DNA of 64,000 nt from Pseudomonas sp. RGM2987 (GTDB lineage Bacteria > Pseudomonadota > Gammaproteobacteria > Pseudomonadales > Pseudomonadaceae). Where the stretch lies: contig NZ_JALJDX010000222.1 in NCBI RefSeq assembly GCF_022952855.1, positions 186,001 to 250,000 on the forward strand, read 5' to 3'. A program made the translations under genes and the position numbers. Within the stretch, counting starts at the first letter, position 1, and every line of letters starts with the position of its first letter. The notes below the pieces were generated by a model. The model saw only the letters and a program-made list of their open reading frames with translations. It was not told where the DNA came from and made no database searches. Positions 51,633 to 61,273 of the stretch are shown piece after piece.

Positions 51633-52394
51633 ATGGATAACGTCTCGCAGGCACCGCTGATTCTGATCACCGGCGGCAGCCGCGGCGTAGGTGCTGCCAC
51701 AGCTCGGCTAGCCGCCGCACAAGGCTATGACGTCGCGATCAGCTACGTTGCCAACGAATCCGCAGCGCTGGCGGTGGCGGCGGATATCGAGGCGTTGGGC
51801 CAGCGGGCGTTGGCGATGCGGGCTGACAGTGCAGACCCCGAGCAGGTCGCCAGCTTGTTCACGGCCATCGACCGCTCGTTCGGGCGCATCGACGTACTGG
51901 TCAATAACGCCGGGGTACTGGCGCGTCAGTCACGCCTGGAGGACCTCGGCCTGGAGCGCATGCAGCGCATTTTTGCGGTCAACGCCATCGGCCCGATTCT
52001 CTGTGCCCAACAGGCGCTCAAGCGCATGTCCTATCGACACAACGGCCCGGGTGGAGTGGTGATCAATGTGTCCTCGGCGTCGGCGCGTCTTGGCAGCCCC
52101 AATGAATACGTGGACTACGCGGCATCAAAGGGCGCCCTGGAGACGTTCACCATCGGCTTGGCAAAGGAGGTGGCTCGGGAAGGAATACGCGTCAACTGTG
52201 TGCGCCCCGGTCATATCTATACAGAGATGCATGCCAGTGGCGGCGAGCCTGGGCGAGTCGATCGAGTCAAGGACTCGATCCCCATGGGCCGGGGTGGACA
52301 GCCAGAGGAAGTGGCACGGGCCATTCTGTGGCTGGCCAGTGCTGAAGCGTCGTTCGTTACCGGGACGTTTCTTGATGTGACGGGGGGTAAATGA
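51633..52394 (+). CDS. SDR-family oxidoreductase (253 aa)
   Basis: Classical short-chain dehydrogenase: nucleotide motif LITGGSRGVGAATA, NNAG in VLVNNAGVLAR, catalytic Ser (INVSSASARLG) with Y-x-x-x-K as YVDYAASKGAL, and the C-terminal ASFVTGTFLDVTGG. It is NAD(P)-dependent and cytoplasmic. Purine-rich AGGAGA precedes the ATG. Forms a tandem with the DMT permease (37 bp). Substrate unknown. Confidence 0.92.
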   Translation: MDNVSQAPLILITGGSRGVGAATARLAAAQGYDVAISYVANESAALAVAADIEALGQRALAMRADSADPEQVASLFTAIDRSFGRIDVLVNNAGVLARQSRLEDLGLERMQRIFAVNAIGPILCAQQALKRMSYRHNGPGGVVINVSSASARLGSPNEYVDYAASKGALETFTIGLAKEVAREGIRVNCVRPGHIYTEMHASGGEPGRVDRVKDSIPMGRGGQPEEVARAILWLASAEASFVTGTFLDVTGGK

Positions 52395-52461
52395 GTTGGG
52401 AATGGGGACTTTTGAATTTTTTGCGTGAGGGCGCAAGCGTCCTCACAGCATTGCCTGGCGG

Positions 52462-52617
52462 CTATCCAGGCAACTGGTGGTTGTCCAGTACGCGATTGAC
52501 CACTAACCCACTCAACATGATCACCTGTTGCAGCACTAGCATCGTGTTGCGCTGCGAGCCTTGCATCGCTTCGGCGATATCACTGGCCATGTCACTGGCA
52601 TCCCTGGATGAGAAAAT
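52462..52617 (-). pseudogene. Remnant of a small DUF3077/DUF6124-type Pseudomonas protein
   Basis: The minus-strand frame reads FSSRDASDMASDIAEAMQG, then SQRNTMLVLQQVIMLSG and LVVNRVLDNH. This resembles the C-terminal half of the small acidic proteins common in Pseudomonas, where HLEGSHRHVALGIQQLIELGELLVNRALD-like endings occur. A stop at 52618-52620 lies where the N-terminal half should join, and the RES gene's end is directly upstream. The N-terminus is lost. Confidence 0.5.
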
Positions 52618-52641
52618 TCAGGCGCTGCACGGCTATCAGTT

Positions 52642-53349
52642 TCAGCTTTTTCCCGCGACGATGACGACTCCAATCCGGTCTGCCAGATCCAGCACCGTGT
52701 CGAACGCATTCGAATTCCCAGTCAAGCTGCGTGACATCCCCTGCGGATCGAGCGCCCCGTCAGGAATGCGGTCACCGAAGAGCACCACCGCACGTGCCGA
52801 GTCATCTTGTCGCGACACCCATGACAACCCGTGCACCTCCGGGCATTGACGGTGGATCGCCTCAGCCCATTTACGTGTAGCAGGGTATTGATCTTTCTCA
52901 GTGTCGATCAATTGCTTACGCGTAATGCCCAGTTTACGCAGAGGAACACTGGACAGATCAACCAGTTGCAACGGTTGGCTAACCTGGACGGAGGAATGCA
53001 TCTGTCCAGCAAGCTTGCCCTTGTCGAAGCTCTTGAAGCCAGCCGTGTGGGGAACGTCGTGAAAAACGGTCTCCATCAAGGCGCACTCAACCGTAGTGCC
53101 GCCATACAAAGTGGGAATCGCCCGCCCCTGATCATCCTGAATCGGACTGAAGCGTGCATTACCATGCACACCGGGATTGAATTGATCCGGCCGATATTTT
53201 TCCTGATGCACCCGATGGAGCACGTCGCCTTTAGCAAGAACCGAAAGAGTCACGTGCAGCGTATCCGCAGGAGCTGGGGTGACGGACGCCGCCAAATCCG
53301 TGGCAGGTGTAACCAAACTCTCGCTGGACTCGGTACGCTGCTTAGCCAT
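52642..53349 (-). CDS. RES-domain toxin (235 aa)
   Basis: Toxin of the RES-Xre type II system, which acts on NAD+. The three defining residues are in LHRVHQEKYRPDQFNP (Arg), GGTTVECALMETVFHDV (Glu) and HGLSWVSRQDDSARAVVLFGDR (Ser). The first about 35 residues are extra and polar. The start at 53349 overlaps the antitoxin stop by eight bases; the frame is open to 53385. Production should be coupled to, and balanced by, the upstream antitoxin gene. Adjacent to a truncated ORF, as if it arrived by insertion. Confidence 0.85.
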   Translation of the reverse strand: MAKQRTESSESLVTPATDLAASVTPAPADTLHVTLSVLAKGDVLHRVHQEKYRPDQFNPGVHGNARFSPIQDDQGRAIPTLYGGTTVECALMETVFHDVPHTAGFKSFDKGKLAGQMHSSVQVSQPLQLVDLSSVPLRKLGITRKQLIDTEKDQYPATRKWAEAIHRQCPEVHGLSWVSRQDDSARAVVLFGDRIPDGALDPQGMSRSLTGNSNAFDTVLDLADRIGVVIVAGKS

Positions 53350-54013
53350 GGGCAATGCTCTGGATCTCATCCAGCGCAGCAGCAATCACCCGATCGGGCA
53401 CCGATGCCAGCAGGTCCTGAGGCCTTTTTCCGCCTAGAAAACTGTTATCTGACCGGAACCAGTAAGCCATACCCCACCCGTCCTTTTGGCCACCGAAAAC
53501 CTCAATGACTTTGGCTAGTGCCTTGAGCGGCCGATAGCCCGCGTCAGGATCCAAACCATAACCAGGGAAATAGTCGACCCCTGCGTGATTGATGGCAAAG
53601 ATCTGTCCCTGCTTTTTCCATTTGTTGGGCTGAGCACTCGGGTTACGAGTACTCAACTGAGCCACCTGCGCGATATTTGCTGCGGTCAGCCAATCACCGC
53701 TCTCCAACACCGCTTTGCGGGCCTGCACCAGCATCGCCGCTTCCTTGAGCAGGCGAGGTGAAGGCGGCTTGCGTGTCACAAACACCTCGGCCAAGCGCTC
53801 CAGAGCCTTCGGATCCTGACGCTCCTGCAGCACTTCATACATTGAGGAGGCCACCTGGGCAAAGTTCTCCACCAACGCTTCAAATACGCTGAGCTGGATC
53901 CTATCGAAAGACACGACCAGCACTCGATCCGCATGCGAGCGACTCAAGCTGGCCCGAGCCTCCTTAGGCGTACCTACCAAGGTGGAGACGCCCGATTGCT
54001 CTGTAACGCTCAT
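53342..54013 (-). CDS. Xre/MbcA/ParS-like antitoxin of the RES system (223 aa)
   Basis: Antitoxin with an N-terminal helical DNA-binding part (AASMYEVLQERQ, then WLTAANIAQVAQLSTRNPSAQPNKW, a helix-turn-helix-like run) and the C-terminal toxin-binding domain PLKALAKVIEVFGGQKDGWGMAYWF to GKRPQDLLAS, the signature of the Xre/MbcA/ParS C-domain. I prefer 54013 over 54028 because GAGGGG lies eight bases before it. It is longer than many family members. It overlaps the RES gene, as expected for a type II operon. Confidence 0.82.
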   Translation of the reverse strand: MSVTEQSGVSTLVGTPKEARASLSRSHADRVLVVSFDRIQLSVFEALVENFAQVASSMYEVLQERQDPKALERLAEVFVTRKPPSPRLLKEAAMLVQARKAVLESGDWLTAANIAQVAQLSTRNPSAQPNKWKKQGQIFAINHAGVDYFPGYGLDPDAGYRPLKALAKVIEVFGGQKDGWGMAYWFRSDNSFLGGKRPQDLLASVPDRVIAAALDEIQSIAHG

Positions 54014-54310
54014 GGAAAATCCCCTCATCAGTTATCTAGACTATCAAATCCTAGCATATCCTTGATAACTCCAGCTCTGCCTAACGCCCCATTCATCCGG
54101 ATGCGATAGATAGGTTTGAAGGGAACACCTCGTTGAGCATCAAACGATCATCGCCCCTTGCCGACCGTTGCGTCTAGGCTGTTGAAGGCGATCGGCAACC
54201 AACTCCCAGGCTACATCGATAACTTCGTATCGCTTGCCCATCGCGACCTCCCGCCTTCAATGGGGGCCAACTCTACCGAATCTCAATGCTCAGGTACGGC
54301 GACAGGGGTT

Positions 54311-54977
54311 TCAAAGAATTTCACAGAGAGCCTGGCGAGCATGAACCCCAGCACCCACGCTTCCGTGATCGCACAGTTGAGTAAGTCGCACATCAACCGC
54401 AATGAACTGCTGGATCACCGCAGCCTTCGTTCGGATGTGATTGCTCAAACGCTCGGTTGTCAGTTTGCCCGCGCCGGCAATGGCCATTGGCAACATCAGC
54501 TGATCCGCCAGGCGATTGCCGACCGCTGCATTGGATTGGTCCCAGGCCGTGAATTCGTCTACCGCCACGTCAGCGACTTGCATCGAAAGGCGGCGCGGCC
54601 GGATTATGCGTTCCGCCGGTGATCCGGACGGTACTCGACCCATCGGCCTGCAACAGCGCCGGCAGCAGGGTCTGCAACACCAGCATGGTGCTACCCGCCG
54701 TTCCGATGGCGAACGAATACTGCCCGGCCTTTACGGCCCCGGGACTGAACTCGATGGCGGTCGAATTGAGTTCCGCTCCAAGGGTCCTGGCGCCGCAAAT
54801 CTCGGCCGCTGCTCGTACGGCGGTCAGGTGCTGGCGCAACAAACCGGGACGCGAGCGCTTGCCGCGTATCCCGGTCATCCGGAACGCCTGGCCGGTGATC
54901 ATGGAAAGGCTCAGGGCAGTGCGAAGCACCTGCCCTCCTCCATCGGTTCCATCGATAAGAATCAGATCCTGGACCAT
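54311..54977 (-). pseudogene. rtcA: rtcA remnant: RNA 3'-phosphate cyclase with internal deletion and frameshift
   Basis: The N-terminal 130 residues are intact (LILIDGTDGGGQVLRTALSL, RPGLLRQHLTAVRAAAEIC, GGTHNPAAPPFD), then the frame stops after ASR at 54570. In the next frame the C-terminus resumes (VADVAVDEFTAWDQSNAAVGNRL, then ADQLMLPMAIAGAGKLTTERLSNH), ending near 54311. Together this is about 220 residues against about 340 for RtcA, so some 120 central residues, including the catalytic His region, are missing. RtcB and RtcR next door are intact. The stretch 54014-54310 beyond it shows no gene. Confidence 0.85.
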
Positions 54978-54981
54978 CGCC

Positions 54982-56208
54982 TCACCCCTTCACGCAGACG
55001 ACTTGGCGCAAGGTATGGACCACTTCAACCAGATCGCGCTGGGCAGCCATGACCGCATCGATGTCCTTGTAGGCCATCGGGATCTCGTCGATGACCGCCG
55101 CATCCTTACGGCACTCGACATGGGCCGTCGCCCGCACCTGGTCCTCAACGGTAAATAACGCCTTGGCCTTCGTACGACTCATCACCCGTCCTGCACCGTG
55201 TGAACAACTGCAAAAGGCTTCCTCGTTCCCCAGGCCTCGCACGATGAAACTCCTGGCGCCCATCGACCCGGGGATGATCCCCATCTGCCCCTTCTGCGCA
55301 GAGACGGCGCCTTTACGCGTCAGCAGAATGTCCTCGCCGAAATAGGTGCCGCGCTCCACGTAGTTGTGATGACAGTCGACGGCGATCAACCGCGATTCAA
55401 AAGGCTTGGTGATGACCGACCGTACGGCATCCAGCACCGCCAGCATCATGACCGCGCGGTTCTGCTTGGCAAAATCCTGGGCCCATTCCACCGCCTCGAC
55501 GTAATCATCGAAGCTGGAGGTGCCTTCGCGCAAGTAGGCCAGGTCCCGGTCAGGCAGGTTCACCATGTGCCTGCGCATTTCCTCGCGGGCCTTTTCGATG
55601 AAATAGCTACCGATCGCGTTCCCTACGCCACGGGAACCGGTATGCAGCATCACCCACACATGGTCGGCTTCATCCAGGCATACCTCGACGAAGTGGTTAC
55701 CCGTTCCCAGCGTTCCGAGGTGTTTGCGGTTGTTGGACTTTTCAAGGCCCGGATGCTTTTCGGTAATGAGGTTGAAACGCCCCTCAAGGGCTGACCAGGC
55801 CTGATCAACCACCGCCGGCGCGGTTGCCCAAGCCCCTTTGTCGCGGCCGCTATGCCCCGAGGAGCGTCCATGGGGAACCGCCTTCTCGATGGCAGTACGC
55901 AGGCCAAACAAATGATCGGGAAGGTCGCTGGCGCGCAGCGAGGTGCGCACAGCCGACATGCCACAACCAAGGTCGACCCCGACGGCAGCGGGGATGACCG
56001 CGCCCTTGGTAGGAATCACGCTGCCGATCGTCGAGCCTTTCCCGAGGTGAACGTCCGGCATGACAGCCATGTGCTTGAACACGAACGGCATCTGCGCCGT
56101 GTTCATCAGTTGCTGCCTGGCCTCCGGCTCGACAGGGACGCCCCGGGTCCACATTTTGATGGGTTTGCCGTTTGCAACTTCAAGCAGCTCGAAGGTTTGG
56201 ATAGTCAT
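54982..56208 (-). CDS. rtcB: RNA-splicing ligase RtcB (408 aa)
   Basis: GTP- and Mn-dependent ligase joining 2',3'-cyclic-phosphate or 3'-phosphate RNA to 5'-OH ends. Conserved elements are MPDVHLGKGSTIGSV, GVDLGCGMSAVRT (metal Cys), TLGTGNHFVEVC, LHTGSRGVGN, VDCHHNYVE, GSMGARSFIVRG and CSHGAGRVMSR, which carries the His that takes GMP. The ATG at 56208 has AGGAG ten bases upstream; the frame is open to 56259. It is divergent from rtcR and has a sigma54 promoter, as in E. coli rtcBA. Confidence 0.95.
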   Translation of the reverse strand: MTIQTFELLEVANGKPIKMWTRGVPVEPEARQQLMNTAQMPFVFKHMAVMPDVHLGKGSTIGSVIPTKGAVIPAAVGVDLGCGMSAVRTSLRASDLPDHLFGLRTAIEKAVPHGRSSGHSGRDKGAWATAPAVVDQAWSALEGRFNLITEKHPGLEKSNNRKHLGTLGTGNHFVEVCLDEADHVWVMLHTGSRGVGNAIGSYFIEKAREEMRRHMVNLPDRDLAYLREGTSSFDDYVEAVEWAQDFAKQNRAVMMLAVLDAVRSVITKPFESRLIAVDCHHNYVERGTYFGEDILLTRKGAVSAQKGQMGIIPGSMGARSFIVRGLGNEEAFCSCSHGAGRVMSRTKAKALFTVEDQVRATAHVECRKDAAVIDEIPMAYKDIDAVMAAQRDLVEVVHTLRQVVCVKG

Positions 56209-56246
56209 GGTTTCTTCGCTCCTGTGATTTCTGTTTGGGAGCTCTA

Positions 56247-56264
56247 TAGCGAGCGGCATGCCAA
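56247..56264 (-). promoter_or_regulatory. Sigma54 promoter of rtcB
   Basis: On the minus strand TTGGCATGCCGCTCGCTA has GG and GC ten bases apart (TTGGCATG-N4-TCGCT against TTGGCAYG-N4-TTGCW). It is about 40 bp upstream of the rtcB start, and RtcR is the expected activator. Confidence 0.78.
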
Positions 56265-56416
56265 TTCTACGACTGGCGCACGGAATTTTTACTATCTAGT
56301 TGATTTTAAATGTTTTTAATAACGACTCCGTCAACTCGAAGAGGTTGATGCTAGTCACCTGACGGATCAAAAAACTATACTTTGTTATCGATACCTATCT
56401 TTTGAGATATCCCTCA

Positions 56417-58057
56417 ATGCAGTTCAAAAAGACAATCGCCATTGGAATGCTTGGCTCAAAGCTCGACCGCGTCGGCAAGGGTGAGCAGCGCTGGAGCAAA
56501 TGGCGCCCCACCATCGCGCTTTGCCAACAGCCCGACCTGGTGATCGATCGCCTTGAACTGATTCACGGCGAAGCGCGCTGGGACGCCGATCTCGCCTTGA
56601 AAGTAGCGGCTGATATTGCCCAGGTCTCGCCCGAGACCGAGGTTCGCCTGCATAGCATGGCGATGCGCAACGCCTGGGACTTCGAAGAGGTTTACGCCGC
56701 ATTACATGACTTCGCCGCCGACTACCCATTTGACACTGAGCGCGAGGATTATCTCGTTCACATCACAACGGGCACCCATGTCCAGCAAATCGTATGGTTC
56801 CTGCTGGCCGAATCCCGGCACATCCCTGCCAGGTTGATACAGACGCAGCCGAGTGGCTTTCGCGATGATGATTCGGCACCGGCCGGTAAGCACGTGATTA
56901 CCGATCTCGATCTTCAGCGCTACGACCAGATCGCCAAGCGATTCCAGGCTGAGCGCCTGGAAGGCACGGAACTGCTCAAATCCGGTATTGCGACCCGCAA
57001 CGCGGCGTTCAACCGGACGATAGAACAGATCGAACGAGTCGCCGTTCGATCCCGGGCGCCGATCTTGATCAGCGGCCCTACGGGCGCTGGCAAGTCGTTT
57101 CTCGCGCGGCAGATATACGAGCTCAAACGAGGCCGTCATCAGGTCGATGGCCGGTTCGTCGAGGTGAATTGCGCCACGCTGCGCGGTGATGCTGCCATGT
57201 CGACACTGTTCGGCCACACGAAGGGCGCATTCACCGGCGCTCAACAAGCACGCGAGGGCTTGCTGCGCTCGGCGCACAAGGGCGTCTTGTTCCTCGACGA
57301 GATCGGAGAACTGCCCCTCGACGAGCAGGCGATGCTCCTCAAGGCGATCGAGGAGAAGAGGTTCTTGCCGATGGGCTCTGACAAGGAGGTCGAGTCTGAC
57401 TTCACGCTGATCGCAGGTACCAACCGCGACCTGCACGAACGCGTTGCTGAAGGCCTGTTCCGCGAAGACCTGTTAGCCCGGATCAACATCTGGACTTTTG
57501 TACTGCCCGGACTGGCCAGCCGGGGCGAGGACATCGAGCCGAACATCGATTTCGAATTGCAGCGATATGCCCGAGACCACGGCCATACGGTTCGCTTCAA
57601 CACCGAAGCCCGGCGCCGGTATCTTGCCTTTGCGACCGCCAGGGAGGCCGCTTGGCCAGGAAACTTCCGGCAGCTGTCTGCTTCGATCACGCGCATGGCC
57701 ACCCTGGCCGATAGCGGCCGCATCGACATGGCGCTTGTAGAGGATGAACTGGAGCGACTGCGCCTGGATTGGCGGATACCGACCGCCTCCGACCCACTGT
57801 CCGAGCATCTGGAAAACGCCGGCCTTGAGATCGACCTGTTCGATCGTCTACAACTGGAAGCGGTCTTGAAGGTCTGCAGCACAGCGACAAGCCAGGCGGA
57901 TGCCGGTCGCAAGCTCTTTTCACAGAGCAGGTCGACCAAGGCATCGAGCAACGATTCGGATCGAATTCGAAAGTTTCTGGCTCGATTCGGTATCACCTGG
58001 AGCCAGGTCCATGAGCTTCTATCGCCTCGTCAAAAAAAACCGCTGGAGCAAAACTGA
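56417..58057 (+). CDS. rtcR: Sigma54-dependent regulator RtcR (546 aa)
   Basis: The N-terminal CARF-like sensor domain (about residues 1-180, FKKTIAIGMLGSKLDRVGK, TGTHVQQIVWFLLAES) senses an RNA-damage-linked ligand. The AAA+ domain has Walker A GPTGAGKSF, the sigma54 loop KGAFTGAQQAREG, Walker B GVLFLDEIGELP and FREDLLARINIWTF; a C-terminal DNA-binding helical part ends the protein. Start at 56417 (MQFKKTIAIG) rather than 56402, by family pattern. Divergent from rtcB, its target. Confidence 0.94.
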   Translation: MQFKKTIAIGMLGSKLDRVGKGEQRWSKWRPTIALCQQPDLVIDRLELIHGEARWDADLALKVAADIAQVSPETEVRLHSMAMRNAWDFEEVYAALHDFAADYPFDTEREDYLVHITTGTHVQQIVWFLLAESRHIPARLIQTQPSGFRDDDSAPAGKHVITDLDLQRYDQIAKRFQAERLEGTELLKSGIATRNAAFNRTIEQIERVAVRSRAPILISGPTGAGKSFLARQIYELKRGRHQVDGRFVEVNCATLRGDAAMSTLFGHTKGAFTGAQQAREGLLRSAHKGVLFLDEIGELPLDEQAMLLKAIEEKRFLPMGSDKEVESDFTLIAGTNRDLHERVAEGLFREDLLARINIWTFVLPGLASRGEDIEPNIDFELQRYARDHGHTVRFNTEARRRYLAFATAREAAWPGNFRQLSASITRMATLADSGRIDMALVEDELERLRLDWRIPTASDPLSEHLENAGLEIDLFDRLQLEAVLKVCSTATSQADAGRKLFSQSRSTKASSNDSDRIRKFLARFGITWSQVHELLSPRQKKPLEQN

Positions 58058-58107
58058 AGCTGATTATGGCGACACGAAACCTCTAAACGGTCTGTTTTCC
58101 TGCATGC

Positions 58108-58148
58108 TGTTGCTACACAAGCAGCCGCCAACTGTTCCTCCAGCAACA
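58108..58148 (+). promoter_or_regulatory. Inverted TGTTGCT / AGCAACA pair, possible SfnR binding sites
   Basis: TGTTGCT (58108-58114) and AGCAACA (58142-58148) face each other 83-117 bp upstream of the sigma54 promoter at 58231. This is the distance of enhancer sites for a sigma54 activator such as SfnR, encoded downstream. The rest of 58058-58291 shows only a small GCCCAGTA/TACTGGGC stem near 58205. Confidence 0.35.
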
Positions 58149-58230
58149 CCCTCCCAACATTTAATCCGCCCAATCAACAATCGGCGGCACCTGCACAGGC
58201 TCAGGCCCAGTAAATACTGGGCTTCTCGCC

Positions 58231-58247
58231 TTGGTACGGCCCTTGCT
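58231..58247 (+). promoter_or_regulatory. Sigma54 promoter of the msuE-sfnC-sfnR operon
   Basis: TTGGTACGGCCCTTGCT: GG and GC ten bases apart, matching TTGGCACG-N4-TTGCT at 16 of 17. Transcription would start near 58259, about 33 bases before the msuE start. Confidence 0.82.
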
Positions 58248-58291
58248 CAAGCCTGTGTACCTCCATCAACCGTCCAACAGGAAAACCTAGG

Positions 58292-58855
58292 ATGAGCACT
58301 CCATTGAAAGTCGTCGCCGTTTCCGGCGGCACCGGCCGTCCCTCGCGCACACTGGCATTGACCGAAGCCATCCTGGGCGAACTCGGTCAACACCTGGCCA
58401 TCGATACCCACCTGATCGAACTGGGCGATATTGCCCGCCCTCTGGGTGCTGCGCTATGGCGCAAGGAACTGCCGGAAACCGTCGAGCATGAACTGCGCCT
58501 GATTGAATCGGCAGATCTGCTGGTGGTCGCCGCGCCGGTGTACCGCGGCACCTATCCGGGCCTGTTCAAGCATCTGTTCGACCTGGTCGGCCAGGACGCG
58601 CTGGTCAACACCCCGATAATGCTCGCTGCCACCGGTGGCAGCGAGCGTCACGCCCTGGTACTCGATCATCAACTGCGTCCACTGTTCAGCTTCTTCCAGT
58701 CGCTGACCCTGCCAATTGGTGTGTACGCCAGTGAGAGCGATTTCCTCGACTACCGCATCGTCAGCGAGCTCTTGCAGGCCCGTGTCGAGCTGGCCGCCCA
58801 ACGCGCCGCCCGCCTTTTCGGCAGCCAGGCGCATGCGCTGCGCAAGATCGCCTGA
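58292..58855 (+). CDS. msuE: NADH-dependent FMN reductase MsuE/SfnE (187 aa)
   Basis: Flavodoxin-like reductase that supplies FMNH2 to sulfonate and sulfone monooxygenases. VVAVSGGTGRPSRTLALTEAIL is the FMN phosphate-binding loop, PVYRGTYPGLFKHLFDLV the conserved flavin-site segment, and ATGGSERHALVLDHQLRPLFSFF a strong match to my memory of P. aeruginosa MsuE. In P. putida DS1 the equivalent gene in a reductase-SfnC-SfnR operon is called sfnE. It may also feed the four flavin monooxygenases elsewhere in the window, none of which has a reductase next to it. Confidence 0.92.
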   Translation: MSTPLKVVAVSGGTGRPSRTLALTEAILGELGQHLAIDTHLIELGDIARPLGAALWRKELPETVEHELRLIESADLLVVAAPVYRGTYPGLFKHLFDLVGQDALVNTPIMLAATGGSERHALVLDHQLRPLFSFFQSLTLPIGVYASESDFLDYRIVSELLQARVELAAQRAARLFGSQAHALRKIA

Positions 58856-58914
58856 GGAGCCTGCATGACTGTTTACTGCGCTGGCCTGGAAGGCCTTTGT
58901 ACGAGGGATGTCGT

Positions 58915-60102
58915 GTGAGCATTCATCAACATCCCTCCGTTCTGACCCCATTGCAGACCGCCCGCCGCCTGGCGGGGGAATTTGCCGAAACCGCCGTCGA
59001 GCGCGACGAGGCCGGTGGCACGCCCAAGCTTCAACGCGATGCCATCCGCCAGAGCGGCCTGCTGGCCTTGAGCATTCCAACCCAATTCGGCGGCCTCGGT
59101 GCCAGCTGGAGCGAAACCCTCGGCGTGGTCCGTGAGTTCGCCAAGGTCGACAGCTCCATTGCCCACGTCTTCGGTTTCCAGCACCTGATGCTGGCTACCG
59201 TGCGCCTGTTTGCCCGCCCTGACCAGTGGCAGCCGTGGTTCGAACAGACCGCACGCAAGAACTGGTTCTGGGGCAACGCCTTGAACCCGTTGGACACTCG
59301 CACCGTGGTCAAGACCTTTGATGGCTGGCGTGAGTTCTCCGGCAAGAAAAGCTTCTGCTCCGGTGCCAGCGACTCGGAAATGCTGATCGCCTCGGCCATT
59401 GACGAAAGTGCCAACGGCAAACTGTTGATCGCCGCCATCCCGAGCGGCCGCACCGGTATTACCCTGCACGGTGATTGGGACAACATGGGCCAGCGCCAGA
59501 CCGACAGTGGCAGTGCCACCTTCGAACGGGTGCGGGTGGAAGAAAATGAATTGCTGCTCGACCCAGGCCCGCTGAGCACCCCCTTTGCCTGCCTGCGCCC
59601 GCTGATCGCGCAACTGCATTTCGCCCACATATTCCTCGGCATCGCCGAAGGCGCCCTTGAAGAAGCCCGGCACTACACCCTCAAGGAAGCGCGCCCGTGG
59701 TTCCGCTCCAAGGCCCAGCATGTCAGCGAAGACCCGTACATATTGCGTCATTTCGGCGAGTTCTGGGTCGGCCTGGAAGGCGTACGCCTGCTGGTGGAAC
59801 GCGCCGCCGAGCAACTCGACGAGGCCTGGCACAAGGGACATGCCCTGGGCGCCGAGGAACGCGCGCAACTGGCGCTGTCCATCGCCACCGCCAAAGTCGC
59901 TGCCGTACGCACCGGCCTGGACATCTGTAGCCGACTGTTCGAGGTCACCGGTGCCCGTGCCACCCATGCGTCGCTGCGCCTCGACCGCCATTGGCGCAAC
60001 CTGCGCACCCAGAGCCTGCACGACCCGGTGGATTACAAATTCCAGGAACTGGGTGAGTGGGCGCTGAGCCAGACGCGGCCCACCCCCTCTTTCTACTCAT
60101 AG
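58915..60102 (+). CDS. sfnC: SfnC-type acyl-CoA-dehydrogenase-fold flavin monooxygenase (395 aa)
   Basis: FMNH2-dependent oxygenase related to DszC. LSIPTQFGGLGASWSETLGVVREF, FSGKKSFCSGASDSEMLIASA, WDNMGQRQTDSGSATFERVRV and the ending RTQSLHDPVDYKFQELGEWAL are typical. The GTG at 58915 has GAGGGA about six bases upstream; the upstream TTG (58897) has none. It shares the family but only modest similarity with the product of 24505. Middle gene of the sulfur-starvation operon; probably acts in dimethyl sulfone or methanesulfinate metabolism. Confidence 0.88.
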   Translation: MSIHQHPSVLTPLQTARRLAGEFAETAVERDEAGGTPKLQRDAIRQSGLLALSIPTQFGGLGASWSETLGVVREFAKVDSSIAHVFGFQHLMLATVRLFARPDQWQPWFEQTARKNWFWGNALNPLDTRTVVKTFDGWREFSGKKSFCSGASDSEMLIASAIDESANGKLLIAAIPSGRTGITLHGDWDNMGQRQTDSGSATFERVRVEENELLLDPGPLSTPFACLRPLIAQLHFAHIFLGIAEGALEEARHYTLKEARPWFRSKAQHVSEDPYILRHFGEFWVGLEGVRLLVERAAEQLDEAWHKGHALGAEERAQLALSIATAKVAAVRTGLDICSRLFEVTGARATHASLRLDRHWRNLRTQSLHDPVDYKFQELGEWALSQTRPTPSFYS

Positions 60103-60110
60103 GCAAGCCC

Positions 60111-61214
<1,104 letters not shown>

Positions 61215-61273
61215 ACACCGTAGAACCAGGTAATGCCTCACCCGCGAGCCGGGACTGGCCAGCAGGCGCCGGC

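Noticed and set aside
54158..54622. 154-codon plus-strand frame opposite rtcA
   Set aside because: It covers the antisense of the recognisable rtcA C-terminus and has no domain-like features.
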